A stretch of DNA of 13,888 nucleotides, from NCBI GenBank assembly GCA_964432995.1, contig CAYSPU010000157.1, positions 1 to 13,888 on the forward strand, in the 5' to 3' direction. Origin of the DNA: CAYSPU01 sp964432995. Its GTDB lineage: Bacteria; Verrucomicrobiota; Verrucomicrobiia; Limisphaerales; JAHDYP01. The notes below the pieces were generated by a model that ran no database searches, was not told the origin of the DNA, and saw only the letters and a list, made by a program, of their open reading frames with translations. Position numbers and translations under genes: made by a program. Shown here in pieces: positions 1 through 6,604 of this stretch (within the stretch, counting starts at the first letter, position 1; each line of letters opens with the position of its first letter).

Positions 1-1
1 G

Positions 2-1849
2 GACCGCCACCGCGTGGTGCTCGACGCCAATTCCTTGCAGCTCGAACTGCACGGCGGCGCCCGTTCCTGGCGTCTCGAGCCGTCGTTCGCGGGCGACCTC
101 GAGGTGCGCGCCGGGGCCAAGAGCGGCCGAATCGGATTGGCTACGGCCACCAACCGCGTCGTCACGCCCTACTCGACCGGTTACGCGCGCGGCGTGAAGG
201 TCGAGTTGTCCGGCTACCGCCTCGAAGACACCGATCTGGATCTCCAACTTCAACTGCTTCTGACGCTCGACGGGAAGGACGAGGAGTTCGTGTGTGAGAT
301 CGTGGCTACCGACGGCATGACGCGGATCCAGGAGTTGCTCTGGCCGGGATCGGTCGAGGCGGGTTTCTACGACGCCACCGTGGTCCCGTTCATGCAGGGG
401 ATGTTGCTCCCAAGAGACTGGCCGGAGAAGGCCTGGCTCTACGACACGCTGAGCTACGGCCGGGGACTCTACATGCCGTGGTTTGGATTCCAGAAGGCCG
501 GAGCCGGAGGCGGCCTGCTGGTCGTGCTCGAAACCGCCGCCGATGGCGGGTGTCAGTTCACCCATCCGCCCGGCGGTCCCACGGTGCTCCGATCGCGCTG
601 GGTGGCGTCGCTCGGCCGCTGGTCGTATCCGCGTCGCGCCCGGTTCTGTCTGCTGGACGGTGATTACGTGGCCATGGCCAAACGCTATCGGCGTGATGCG
701 ATCGAGAAGGGGCGGTTCGTCTCGCTCACCGAGAAGATCGCCCGCAGCCCGCGGGTGGCCAATCTGGTCGGCACGCCCGTGGTCCACACCTCGATCCTCT
801 ACCACATTCAGCCCGAGTCGTCGTACTACAGCACGAACAACCCGGCGCAGAACCATCAACTGGTCACGTTCGATGCCCGCGCGGCCGAGTTGCGGCAGTT
901 GGCCGGGCGCGGCATCCGCAAGGCCTACGTTCATTTGGACGGCTGGGGAGCGCGCGGCTACGACAACCTGCATCCGGACGTGCTGCCGCCGTGCCTCGAG
1001 GCCGGCGGGTGGGAGGGAATGAAGCGGTTCGCCGACGTCTGCGACGAGCTCGGATTCACCTTCGCCATTCACGATCAATACCGTGACTTCTACCTGGACG
1101 CGCCCTCGTATGATGCGCGGCACACGCTCCTCGACGAGAACGGCAACCGCCCGCTGCACAGCATCTGGTACGGCGGACGGCAGTCTGTCCTCTGCTCGCG
1201 CCTGGCGCCGGGGTATGTGCGGCGGAATCACCAGGCGATCCTCGACCACGGGATCAAGCTGCGCGGGGCGTATCTCGATGTCTTCTCCGTGGTGCCGCCA
1301 GACGAGTGCTTCGCCCCGGAACACCCGGTGACGCGCGAGCAGTGCCTGCAATACCGCGGCGAATGCCTCAAGTTCGTCCGTTCCTACGGCGGCATCGTGA
1401 GTTCCGAGGAACCGAGCGATTGGTCAATTCGACATCTGGACCTGGCGCCTCATGGACCTTACGCGCTGAGGCCGGGCCCGGGCAGCGGGCCGGCGATGGC
1501 GATTCCGGTTCCGCTCTTCAACCTGGTGTACCACGACGCCCTCCTGACTCCCTGGTCGCTGGACAAAGGGGCTTGGGGAATCCCGGAGACCGACCTCGGC
1601 TACCTACACGGCCTCGGCAACGCCGGCTTGCCGTATGTCTCGCTCGCCCCGGACGAAGCGGAGCTGAAACGGGTCCGGACCATGTGCGCCCTGCATCGGC
1701 GGGTGGGATTGCTCGAGCTAAAGCGCCACGCGTTTCTGGATGCCCAGCGGCGACGCCAGGAGTTCGTCTATGCCGATGGCACCCGCGTCGAGATCGACTT
1801 GGACAAAGACGCGTTCACCATCACGCCGGCGATCGAGCCGGGGGGGTGA
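2..1849 (+). CDS. Glycoside-hydrolase-like TIM-barrel protein (DUF5696/GH101-like), 5' end missing
   Basis: The reading frame is open to the left edge, so the true start is probably outside the window; the GTG at 14 is only the first start-type codon. Residues below are counted from that GTG (611 aa). The first 200 or so residues look like a beta-sandwich substrate-binding domain. From about residue 245 a TIM-barrel-like domain follows, with strand-end motifs typical of retaining glycosidases: YVHLDGWG (Asp309), AIHDQYRDFY, YLDVFSV (Asp422) and IVSSEEPSDW (Glu465/Glu466). Asp422 and Glu465 are plausible nucleophile and acid/base, by analogy with GH101-type enzymes; this is inference. No signal peptide can be judged because the N-terminus is missing. 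The likely role is cleavage of a polysaccharide or glycan, substrate unknown. A HEAT-like ORF starts 11 bp after the stop and could be co-transcribed. The coding call is firm; the family assignment is moderate. Confidence 0.75.
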   Translation, partial: DRHRVVLDANSLQLELHGGARSWRLEPSFAGDLEVRAGAKSGRIGLATATNRVVTPYSTGYARGVKVELSGYRLEDTDLDLQLQLLLTLDGKDEEFVCEIVATDGMTRIQELLWPGSVEAGFYDATVVPFMQGMLLPRDWPEKAWLYDTLSYGRGLYMPWFGFQKAGAGGGLLVVLETAADGGCQFTHPPGGPTVLRSRWVASLGRWSYPRRARFCLLDGDYVAMAKRYRRDAIEKGRFVSLTEKIARSPRVANLVGTPVVHTSILYHIQPESSYYSTNNPAQNHQLVTFDARAAELRQLAGRGIRKAYVHLDGWGARGYDNLHPDVLPPCLEAGGWEGMKRFADVCDELGFTFAIHDQYRDFYLDAPSYDARHTLLDENGNRPLHSIWYGGRQSVLCSRLAPGYVRRNHQAILDHGIKLRGAYLDVFSVVPPDECFAPEHPVTREQCLQYRGECLKFVRSYGGIVSSEEPSDWSIRHLDLAPHGPYALRPGPGSGPAMAIPVPLFNLVYHDALLTPWSLDKGAWGIPETDLGYLHGLGNAGLPYVSLAPDEAELKRVRTMCALHRRVGLLELKRHAFLDAQRRRQEFVYADGTRVEIDLDKDAFTITPAIEPGG

Positions 1850-1860
1850 ACCGTGCGCAA

Positions 1861-2373
1861 ATGGAGACCCCGACGACGATGGTGAGCAAGCCAACCCGCC
1901 GCCCCCCGGCGTGCGGTGTCGGCGTTCCGCTGCTCGTTCTGACAGCGCTGACGAACAGCGAATCGGCATGGTTCGATGCGGCCTACGCACTCGCGCAGTT
2001 GGGTGAGCCTGGAGTCCTACCGCTCATGCGGGGGCTGATGAGCACCAATTCAGATGTCAGACGAGCGTCCGCTGCGGGGCTGGCTTGGCGCAACTCACTC
2101 CCGGTGCCACAGACCGGGCCGCCGCTCAAGATGGTTCGGTTCATGATGAGCAGCGCGTTCTTCAGCAGCAAAGGGGAGGAGCTGTCCCAGCGGTTCTACG
2201 AGGATGGCGAAGCGACGGCCTTTCTGCCGGTGGTCTCTCCCTACACCCAGAGCACCAACGCCGAGGTCCGTGAAGCAGCGGTGTTCGTGACAAACAGGCT
2301 TGGCCAACTCCCGCCTCACGTGAAGCAGCCCATTCCCTATCCGCTGGTACCGCGCTACGCGGAAACCATGTAA
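1861..2373 (+). CDS. Small HEAT-repeat-like protein, possibly a remnant
   Basis: This 170-aa ORF starts with ATG at 1861, 11 bp after the upstream stop; an alternative in-frame ATG lies at 1879. Residues 28-75 (ALTNSESAWFDAAYALAQLG, then PLMRGLMSTNSDVRRASAAG) read as paired amphipathic helices of the HEAT / PBS-lyase repeat type, with the usual conserved Ala, Leu and Arg positions. A second similar stretch (NAEVREAAVFVTNRLGQLPP) lies near residues 134-153. HEAT repeats are protein-binding scaffolds with no catalytic activity of their own. Only two repeat-like units are present, which is short for the family, and no signal peptide is evident, although residues 19-30 are hydrophobic. It may therefore be the surviving tail of a longer repeat protein. 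The ribosome-binding site is poor, with only a G-rich run ahead of the start. The same frame is open well upstream inside the preceding gene, which weakens the start choice. Confidence 0.5.
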   Translation: METPTTMVSKPTRRPPACGVGVPLLVLTALTNSESAWFDAAYALAQLGEPGVLPLMRGLMSTNSDVRRASAAGLAWRNSLPVPQTGPPLKMVRFMMSSAFFSSKGEELSQRFYEDGEATAFLPVVSPYTQSTNAEVREAAVFVTNRLGQLPPHVKQPIPYPLVPRYAETM

Positions 2374-2433
2374 TCATCCGCTGCCCCATCTGCATCTCGT
2401 ATTCCGGGCGGGTGCGCGGGACTGTTTGTTTTC

Positions 2434-2537
2434 TACAGCCGCGAAGAACGCAAAGGAGGCGAAGAGCGGACCAACCTCGAAATGCCATAGTAGGAATTCA
2501 GGATGTGACATGCCTTTGCGGTTCTTTGCGGGCTTCT
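2434..2537. repeat. Imperfect inverted repeat with CGCAAAG arms (about 104 bp)
   Basis: The left arm, ccgcgaagaacgcaaagg (2439-2456), pairs with the reverse complement of cctttgcggttctttgcgg (2514-2532), with one substitution and one extra base. Flanking acag / ctgt bases extend the symmetry. The roughly 57-bp centre is AT-richer than its surroundings and contains no gene. Size and symmetry suit a small interspersed palindromic element. Whether it recurs elsewhere in the genome cannot be seen from this window. Confidence 0.55.
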
Positions 2538-2714
2538 GTCGAATCCCCGTCGGTGCAGGCGGTGGCGTTGAGCGTGGTGTTGCTCTACTATCCGAAGTGC
2601 GTGCTGAAGCAATTACATGAACTCTTGCGAATGAGAGCGGGGTTCATTTCCCAAGTGACACCGACGTCGGATGCTGAACGAGGAACAGCGACCTCGAGAG
2701 AGGTGGCCAGAACC

Positions 2715-2797
2715 GGCCACATTCCGTCCCTCCGGGACGGAAACCATTTGTGGTGGCCGCAGGCTACAGACATTCCGCCCCGCATGGGGCGGGGAAC
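2715..2797. repeat. Two tandem hairpins sharing a cattccg lead-in
   Basis: The first hairpin has a perfect 9-bp stem, ttccgtccc (2722-2730) with gggacggaa (2734-2742), and a 3-base loop. An outer ggccac (2715-2720) / gtggcc (2753-2758) pair encloses it. The second has a 7-bp stem, ccgcccc (2775-2781) with ggggcgg (2786-2792), and a gcat loop. Both begin with the same cattccg bases, as if one unit had been duplicated and changed by compensating mutations. Neither is followed by a T run, so REP-like elements are more likely than terminators. Confidence 0.55.
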
Positions 2798-2933
2798 GTG
2801 CGGCCCCTCGGGATGGTTGTCTTCCCACACCCCGTGCCTGCAGTTGGCGGCGCTCGTCACGTGGGGACGCAGTGTTTTTGGATACTGCCCCTACTGCGGA
2901 GGAGCAGCGTCCGACGCCGTGGGGGGGCGGCTG

Positions 2934-2990
2934 GCACGGTCCGGCCGTGCACCGCGGGCATCAGGCGGTGACCGCCCACCGGCCCGAGTG
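2934..2990. repeat. Cluster of short GC-rich hairpins upstream of the photolyase gene
   Basis: Three small palindromes follow each other: gcacgg (2934-2939) with ccgtgc (2945-2950), a ggcggt/accgcc palindrome near 2964-2976, and ggccc/gggcc near 2981-2994. They lie 60-120 bp before the photolyase start. They could shape a 5' leader or simply be repeat debris; I do not recognise a known riboswitch here. Confidence 0.35.
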
Positions 2991-3057
2991 GGCCAGCTCC
3001 AAGGTGCGCCCCAGCGGGTGAACGCTGAAAACCTTTGACCGACTGCGACCTAAAAGC

Positions 3058-4476
3058 ATGAACACGGCGATTCACTGGTTTCGACGGGACTTGCGCGTGA
3101 CGGACAACACGGCGCTGAACGAAGCGGCGCGGCGCGCCGAACGGGTGATCCCGGTGTTCATCCTGGCGGACACGGCGTGGTCGGCGCCGGAAGTCAGCCC
3201 GGTGCGTCGGGCGTTCCTGCGGCGATCCCTTGAGGCGCTGCGCGCACGGCTGACGGATCTGGGTTATCCGCTCGTGTTTCGGCAGGGGTCGGCGGTCGAG
3301 ATTCTGCCGCAACTGGCTCGCGAGTTGGGCGCCGAGGCGGTCTTCTGCAACAAGCGGTCCGAGCCTCACGCCATTGCCCAGGACGAGAAGGTCTTTCACG
3401 CCCTGAACGCAGCCGGGATCGGCTTCGAGGCGTTCAAGGACGCGGTGGTTTGGGAGGAGCGCGAGATTCTGACCCAGGCGGGGGCGCCATACACGGTGTT
3501 CACGCCCTACGCCAAGGCGTGGCGGAGCCGGCGGGTGCCCGCGCCGCGCCCGGCGTTGGCGGCGGTGAGGAAGTGGTCGGTGGGAGTGGCTCCCTCGCAA
3601 CCGAAGGACGCATGGGACAGAGGGGACAAAGGGGACGGATGGGGAAAGCCGCTGCCGCCGGCGGGTGAGGCTGCGGCGCTGGCGGCGATGAACCAGTTTC
3701 TGGAGCACGCCATCTTCGAGTATGCGGAGGCGCGGGATTTCCCGGCGATCGAGGGGACCTCGAGGCTTTCGATGCATCTGCGGGCTGGGACCGTAGGCAT
3801 CAGGACGGTGCTGGCCGGGGTGAGCGCCGCGCGTCGAAAAGCCCGCACCGCGGCACAGCAGAAGGGGTGCGAGGTCTTTCTCACCGAACTGATCTGGCGC
3901 GAGTTCTACCACCAGGTTCTGGCCAACTTCCCCCACGTGGCGAACGGCGCGTTCCGCCCAGAGTACGACTCGCTCAAATGGAGTCTGCCGGGGACGCACT
4001 TTCAGGCGTGGCGTGAAGGGCAGACCGGCTATCCGATTGTCGACGCCGCGATGCGCTGTCTGAATGCGACCGGCTGGATGCACAACCGGTTGCGGATGAT
4101 CGTGGCGATGTTCCTGACGAAGGACCTCCTGATTTCCTGGCAAGAGGGCGAGAAGCACTTCAAGCGGCAGTTGATCGATGGCGATCTGGCGGCGAACAAC
4201 GGTGGCTGGCAGTGGAGCGCGGGCACGGGGACGGACGCCGCGCCGTATTTCCGTATTTTCAACCCCGTGGCACAGGGGGAGCGTTTCGATCCCGAGGGGG
4301 CGTTTGTGCGCCGCTGGGTTCCGGAGCTGGCCGATCTACCGGCCGACCGGATCCATCGTCCATGGGAGAAGCCGTCGGCGGCGGGGAGTCTGAAGTACCC
4401 GGCGCGGATCGTGATTCACGAGGAGCAACGACCCAAGTGCCTCGCCATGTTCGGGAAGGTCAAGAGCAGACGCTGA
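3058..4476 (+). CDS. phrB: Deoxyribodipyrimidine photolyase (class I CPD type)
   Basis: This 472-aa flavoprotein would repair cyclobutane pyrimidine dimers in DNA using blue or near-UV light. The N-terminal alpha/beta antenna domain begins with IHWFRRDLRVTDNTAL. The C-terminal helical FAD domain (about residues 215-450) contains ELIWREFYHQ, GQTGYPIVDAAMR, TGWMHNRLRMI, LIDGDLAANNGGWQW and TGTDAAPYFRIFNP. By alignment from memory to E. coli photolyase (W306, W359, W382), the electron-transfer tryptophans are W308, W361 and W384. The substrate-facing Trp of ELIW is also present. Length matches the family. The interdomain linker (about residues 180-200) carries an in-frame 9-bp tandem repeat coding for an Asp/Gly/Lys-rich stretch. 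The ATG at 3058 gives the standard photolyase N-terminus. The gene appears monocistronic, between a hairpin-rich spacer and a convergent operon. Very secure, although CPD versus other photolyase/cryptochrome specificity is inferred. Confidence 0.96.
   Translation: MNTAIHWFRRDLRVTDNTALNEAARRAERVIPVFILADTAWSAPEVSPVRRAFLRRSLEALRARLTDLGYPLVFRQGSAVEILPQLARELGAEAVFCNKRSEPHAIAQDEKVFHALNAAGIGFEAFKDAVVWEEREILTQAGAPYTVFTPYAKAWRSRRVPAPRPALAAVRKWSVGVAPSQPKDAWDRGDKGDGWGKPLPPAGEAAALAAMNQFLEHAIFEYAEARDFPAIEGTSRLSMHLRAGTVGIRTVLAGVSAARRKARTAAQQKGCEVFLTELIWREFYHQVLANFPHVANGAFRPEYDSLKWSLPGTHFQAWREGQTGYPIVDAAMRCLNATGWMHNRLRMIVAMFLTKDLLISWQEGEKHFKRQLIDGDLAANNGGWQWSAGTGTDAAPYFRIFNPVAQGERFDPEGAFVRRWVPELADLPADRIHRPWEKPSAAGSLKYPARIVIHEEQRPKCLAMFGKVKSRR
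3614..3649 (+). repeat. 9-bp tandem repeat inside the photolyase linker
   Basis: Four adjacent 9-base units, gggacagag, gggacaaag, gggacggat and the degenerate ggggaaagc, occupy these bases. Since 9 bp equals three codons, the reading frame is kept and the units encode DRG, DKG, DGW and GKP-like triplets. They fall in the variable linker between the antenna and FAD domains, where extra residues should be tolerated. Confidence 0.6.
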
Positions 4477-4530
4477 AGCGCCGCCGCCGTTCCGCGGAGA
4501 CGGAGTGCTTCAAGCCCACGAACCACAGAA

Positions 4531-4613
4531 GGTAGGGCTCGCGCTCCGGGCGCGCCGCGAACATCCGCATCGTTGACTGCGCCTCGCGGCGCCCTCGGAG
4601 AGGTCGCCCTACC
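4531..4613. repeat. Inverted repeat with 30-bp arms
   Basis: The left arm (4531-4560, starting ggtagggc and ending gccgcga) and the reverse complement of the right arm (4584-4613) match at 24 of 30 positions, with both arm ends intact. The 23-bp centre is acatccgcatcgttgactgcgcc. This is the structure of a miniature palindromic element or a long RNA stem-loop. There is no T run on either side. I have no direct evidence of further copies. Confidence 0.6.
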
Positions 4614-4637
4614 TGTCGGTTCACTCGAAGATTCCAT

Positions 4638-4651
4638 CGTGCATATGCACG
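4638..4651. repeat. 14-bp perfect palindrome, copy 1 of the cgtgcatatgcacg core
   Basis: The sequence cgtgcatatgcacg is its own reverse complement. It matches the centre of the 38-bp palindrome downstream; the shared stretch is 16 bases with the preceding at (4636-4651 versus 4782-4797). The two copies lie 146 bp apart. Confidence 0.6.
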
Positions 4652-4771
4652 TTGCTCAGATGGACATCAGGAGTTGCACGGGGCGCGGCGGGAAGGGAGG
4701 CAGCGAGCCAGCGCGGGCTCACGTCGGCGGCTGCGGTTCAGGGCGCAAGGAACGCGCCCGGGGGAAAGCGG

Positions 4772-4809
4772 CTCCCGTTAAATCGTGCATATGCACGATT
4801 TAACGGGAG
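4772..4809. repeat. Perfect 38-bp palindrome
   Basis: The half-site ctcccgttaaatcgtgcat (4772-4790) is followed immediately by its exact reverse complement (4791-4809), with no mismatch and no spacer. As RNA it could fold into a 17-bp stem with an AUAU loop on either strand. It lies 53 bp beyond the stop of the minus-strand PDZ gene, so it could act in 3'-end formation or mRNA protection for the converging units. It lacks the T run of an intrinsic terminator. Alternatives are a dimeric protein-binding site or a transposable-element end. Confidence 0.7.
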
Positions 4810-4862
4810 GCGTGGGAGCCAACAGAGTTTCGTGGCGTTACCCCGATGCGGCGCTGCACTCC

Positions 4863-6080
4863 TCACGCGGTGACGGGAAGCGTCGCCGGTGGCACGGGCG
4901 GCGGTGGCGGTGGCGGCGGCGGCGGCAACGGGGCGGCGTTGGCGGCGTCCGAGGGCTTCGGCGGCTCCGGCGGTTCCGGGGATTCCGGGGGCTGGGGAGG
5001 TTCGGGGGGCAGCGGTGGCTCGGCGTTCATCTTCTCGATCAAGGGCTCGACCCTCTTCCAGACGTCCCGCGGGACTTGGTCCTGCTGCTCGGCGGTTTCG
5101 ATTTCGCCGTCGAACACGAGCTTGCCCTCGGGGTCGTGAACGGTGAGCCGGCGTTTCGGGTTGCCAACGATGACGATGGTGCCGGAGTCATCGGCTTGGA
5201 CCAGGCTTTTGGTGGACTGCCCGGTGGAGCGGACGACCACGCTGGCGTTCCTGTCGAGGTGCACCCCGGAACGTGCCAGTTCCTTGAGCAGGTCGGCAGC
5301 CGGCTCGAGCGCGGAGGGGAGTTCGTCGCGCAGGTGGCGCAAGGCTTCGCGCAATCCCTCCTGGGCTTCGTTCACGCCCCGCCGGATCTCGACCTCGACG
5401 TCGCGGTTCTGCTCCCGGATGTTCCCCAGGGACTCCCGGAGCTGTTTCATTTGCTCGCGGACGGTCTCGCCGATGCGCAAGTCGCGGAGCTGTTCCTTCA
5501 CGCGCTGCAGGTCTCCTTCCCAGCCGGGTTCGGAGAGGTCGAGCAGCCCGAAGCCGGCCCTGGTCTTGCCCAGGGTGGCGGAGATCGTCTGCTGTTTCCC
5601 GGCGCGATAGAGGGTGATCTGGACGGCGTCGCCCTCCTTGCGGGCGCGGACCAGCTTGCGCAGTTGGGCGGGGTGCACGAGCTGCTGGTCGCCGAACTCG
5701 ACCAGGACATCGTTCTTCTGGAAGCCGGCCTTGGCCGCGGGGCTGTCGGCCGCGACGTGCGTGACCGTCAAGCCGACCCCCGGATCCAGACCCAGTTGGG
5801 AGGAGAGCGCCTCGGAGGCTTCTTCCGTGGAAACGCCCAGCCAGGCCACTTCCTTGCCCGAGTCGAGGCCGGCGAAGTCGCCCGGTTCGACCGTGCGGAT
5901 GTGGATTTCCTTGCGCGTGGAATCTCCGGCGTCCTTGTCTTTCTTTTCGACGACGACCTCATGGCGCACGGATGTCCCTTCGGCGGCATCCGCCGCGGGC
6001 AAGTTGATCGCGAGTCCGCCGGTCAGCAAAGCCAGCAGGTAACAGGCGATCCCTCGGGTTGATGGCAGTTTGGTTTTCAT
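4863..6080 (-). CDS. Exported PDZ-domain protein with poly-proline tail
   Basis: This 405-aa protein starts at the ATG at 6080, chosen over an upstream TTG because it gives a normal signal peptide (MKTKLPSTRG, then hydrophobic IACYLLALLTGGLAI, Ala-rich cleavage region near residues 28-33). A single PDZ domain covers about residues 79-170, with the binding-groove region LGVSTEEASEAL and the core DSPAAKAGFQKNDVLVEFGD. Residues 190-275 are rich in charged heptad-like helix, probably coiled coil. The C-terminus (about 363-405) is Pro-rich and includes ten consecutive prolines. No HtrA-type protease domain is present, so it is not DegP-like by itself. PDZ domains bind exposed protein C-termini. 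As third gene of the sigma operon, 29 bp after the anti-sigma-like gene, it may be a periplasmic sensor or adaptor; this role is inferred. Confidence 0.85.
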   Translation of the reverse strand: MKTKLPSTRGIACYLLALLTGGLAINLPAADAAEGTSVRHEVVVEKKDKDAGDSTRKEIHIRTVEPGDFAGLDSGKEVAWLGVSTEEASEALSSQLGLDPGVGLTVTHVAADSPAAKAGFQKNDVLVEFGDQQLVHPAQLRKLVRARKEGDAVQITLYRAGKQQTISATLGKTRAGFGLLDLSEPGWEGDLQRVKEQLRDLRIGETVREQMKQLRESLGNIREQNRDVEVEIRRGVNEAQEGLREALRHLRDELPSALEPAADLLKELARSGVHLDRNASVVVRSTGQSTKSLVQADDSGTIVIVGNPKRRLTVHDPEGKLVFDGEIETAEQQDQVPRDVWKRVEPLIEKMNAEPPLPPEPPQPPESPEPPEPPKPSDAANAAPLPPPPPPPPPPVPPATLPVTA

Positions 6081-6109
6081 GGGAGTTCCGACAATTGGTT
6101 CTTGAAGGT

Positions 6110-6604
6110 TCAATCGGTCTCAAAGCACACGGGAACGACTTCCAAGCGGGGCACACGCTGTTCGATCACAATGCCGAGCGCCGAATCGTGCACGACGACC
6201 TCGTCCATCCATTCGCGGCAGCGGAATCGCACTGGTTCGCCGCCCGGCATCTCGGCGACGGCGTCATAGGCGGCGAGCAGTTGTTGGCCGAACTCGATGC
6301 CGTCGGCACGGAGCGTGGGAAGCGGGGGCGTAACGGCGGCGGATGGCGTAGGCGGACCTGGTGGGGCGGACCACCGCCAGGCGAGCACCACGATGGCCGC
6401 GGCAGCCGCCGCGGTGGCCGGGAGCCAGAGACGTGCCCATTTCCACCAAACGCTGACGCCATCGGGGTTGGCGGATGGGTGCGGTGCGGGGGACGATGCG
6501 CGCGGTGCCGCTGCCGCCAGGCGCTCGAGCAACGCCTCCGGCGGCCGGGCCGGTTTCAGCCGACGCAGCTCCGCCGCAAACAACTCGGAATCCTGGTCGT
6601 TCAT
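6110..6604 (-). CDS. Putative membrane-anchored anti-sigma factor
   Basis: The 164-aa protein has a short N-terminal cytoplasmic part (residues 1-55, with ELRRLKPARPPEALLERLAA helix), one transmembrane segment (about 57-76, LWLPATAAAAAAIVVLAW), a Pro-rich stalk (80-96) and a small outer domain. This is the topology of anti-sigma factors. However, the zinc-binding HxxxCxxC motif of the ZAS family is absent, so assignment rests mainly on position. Its ATG overlaps the sigma-factor stop as ATGA (6601-6604), implying translational coupling, and the PDZ gene follows 29 bp after its stop. It would hold the sigma factor at the membrane until an envelope signal releases it. The outer-domain sequence is not one I recognise. 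Confidence 0.7.
   Translation of the reverse strand: MNDQDSELFAAELRRLKPARPPEALLERLAAAAPRASSPAPHPSANPDGVSVWWKWARLWLPATAAAAAAIVVLAWRWSAPPGPPTPSAAVTPPLPTLRADGIEFGQQLLAAYDAVAEMPGGEPVRFRCREWMDEVVVHDSALGIVIEQRVPRLEVVPVCFETD

Larger units (their letters stand above)
2374..3057. other. Hairpin-rich intergenic region
   Basis: No convincing gene lies in these 684 bp. Overlapping open frames on both strands have no recognisable protein features and look like by-products of high GC. The region instead holds at least three palindromic clusters, listed separately: an inverted CGCAAAG-type element (2434-2537), two tandem hairpins (2715-2797), and a run of short GC-rich hairpins (2934-2990). The photolyase gene starts at 3058 and its promoter must lie here, but no clear -35/-10 pair stands out and no strong Shine-Dalgarno is visible before the ATG. 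Confidence 0.6.
4477..4862. other. Convergent intergenic region between photolyase and the sigma operon
   Basis: No gene is supported in these 386 bp, which lie between the ends of two converging transcription units. Terminators for both are expected here, yet no hairpin followed by a T run is visible. A weak tgaagc/gcttca pairing (4474-4479 with 4507-4512) lies right at the photolyase stop. The region's main contents are a 30-bp-arm inverted repeat (4531-4613), a 14-bp palindrome (4638-4651) and a perfect 38-bp palindrome (4772-4809) that share a core. Confidence 0.6.

Noticed and set aside
2930..3057. Possible cobalamin-type riboswitch upstream of the photolyase gene
   Set aside because: The GC-rich hairpins are suggestive, but the conserved core elements of that riboswitch class are not found, and photolyase is not an expected target.
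2857..4158. 433-aa open frame on the minus strand opposite the photolyase gene
   Set aside because: It is Arg/Pro-rich with no recognisable motif and lies opposite an unmistakable photolyase; it is an antisense shadow caused by high GC.
2374..4862. CRISPR array
   Set aside because: Repeats here are inverted or unique; there are no regularly spaced direct repeats with spacers and no cas genes.
4785..6062. 425-aa open frame on + opposite the PDZ gene
   Set aside because: Its composition (Gly/Arg runs, then Leu/Asp/Val-rich repeats) mirrors the PDZ coding strand, which has a signal peptide, a PDZ core and operon spacing.
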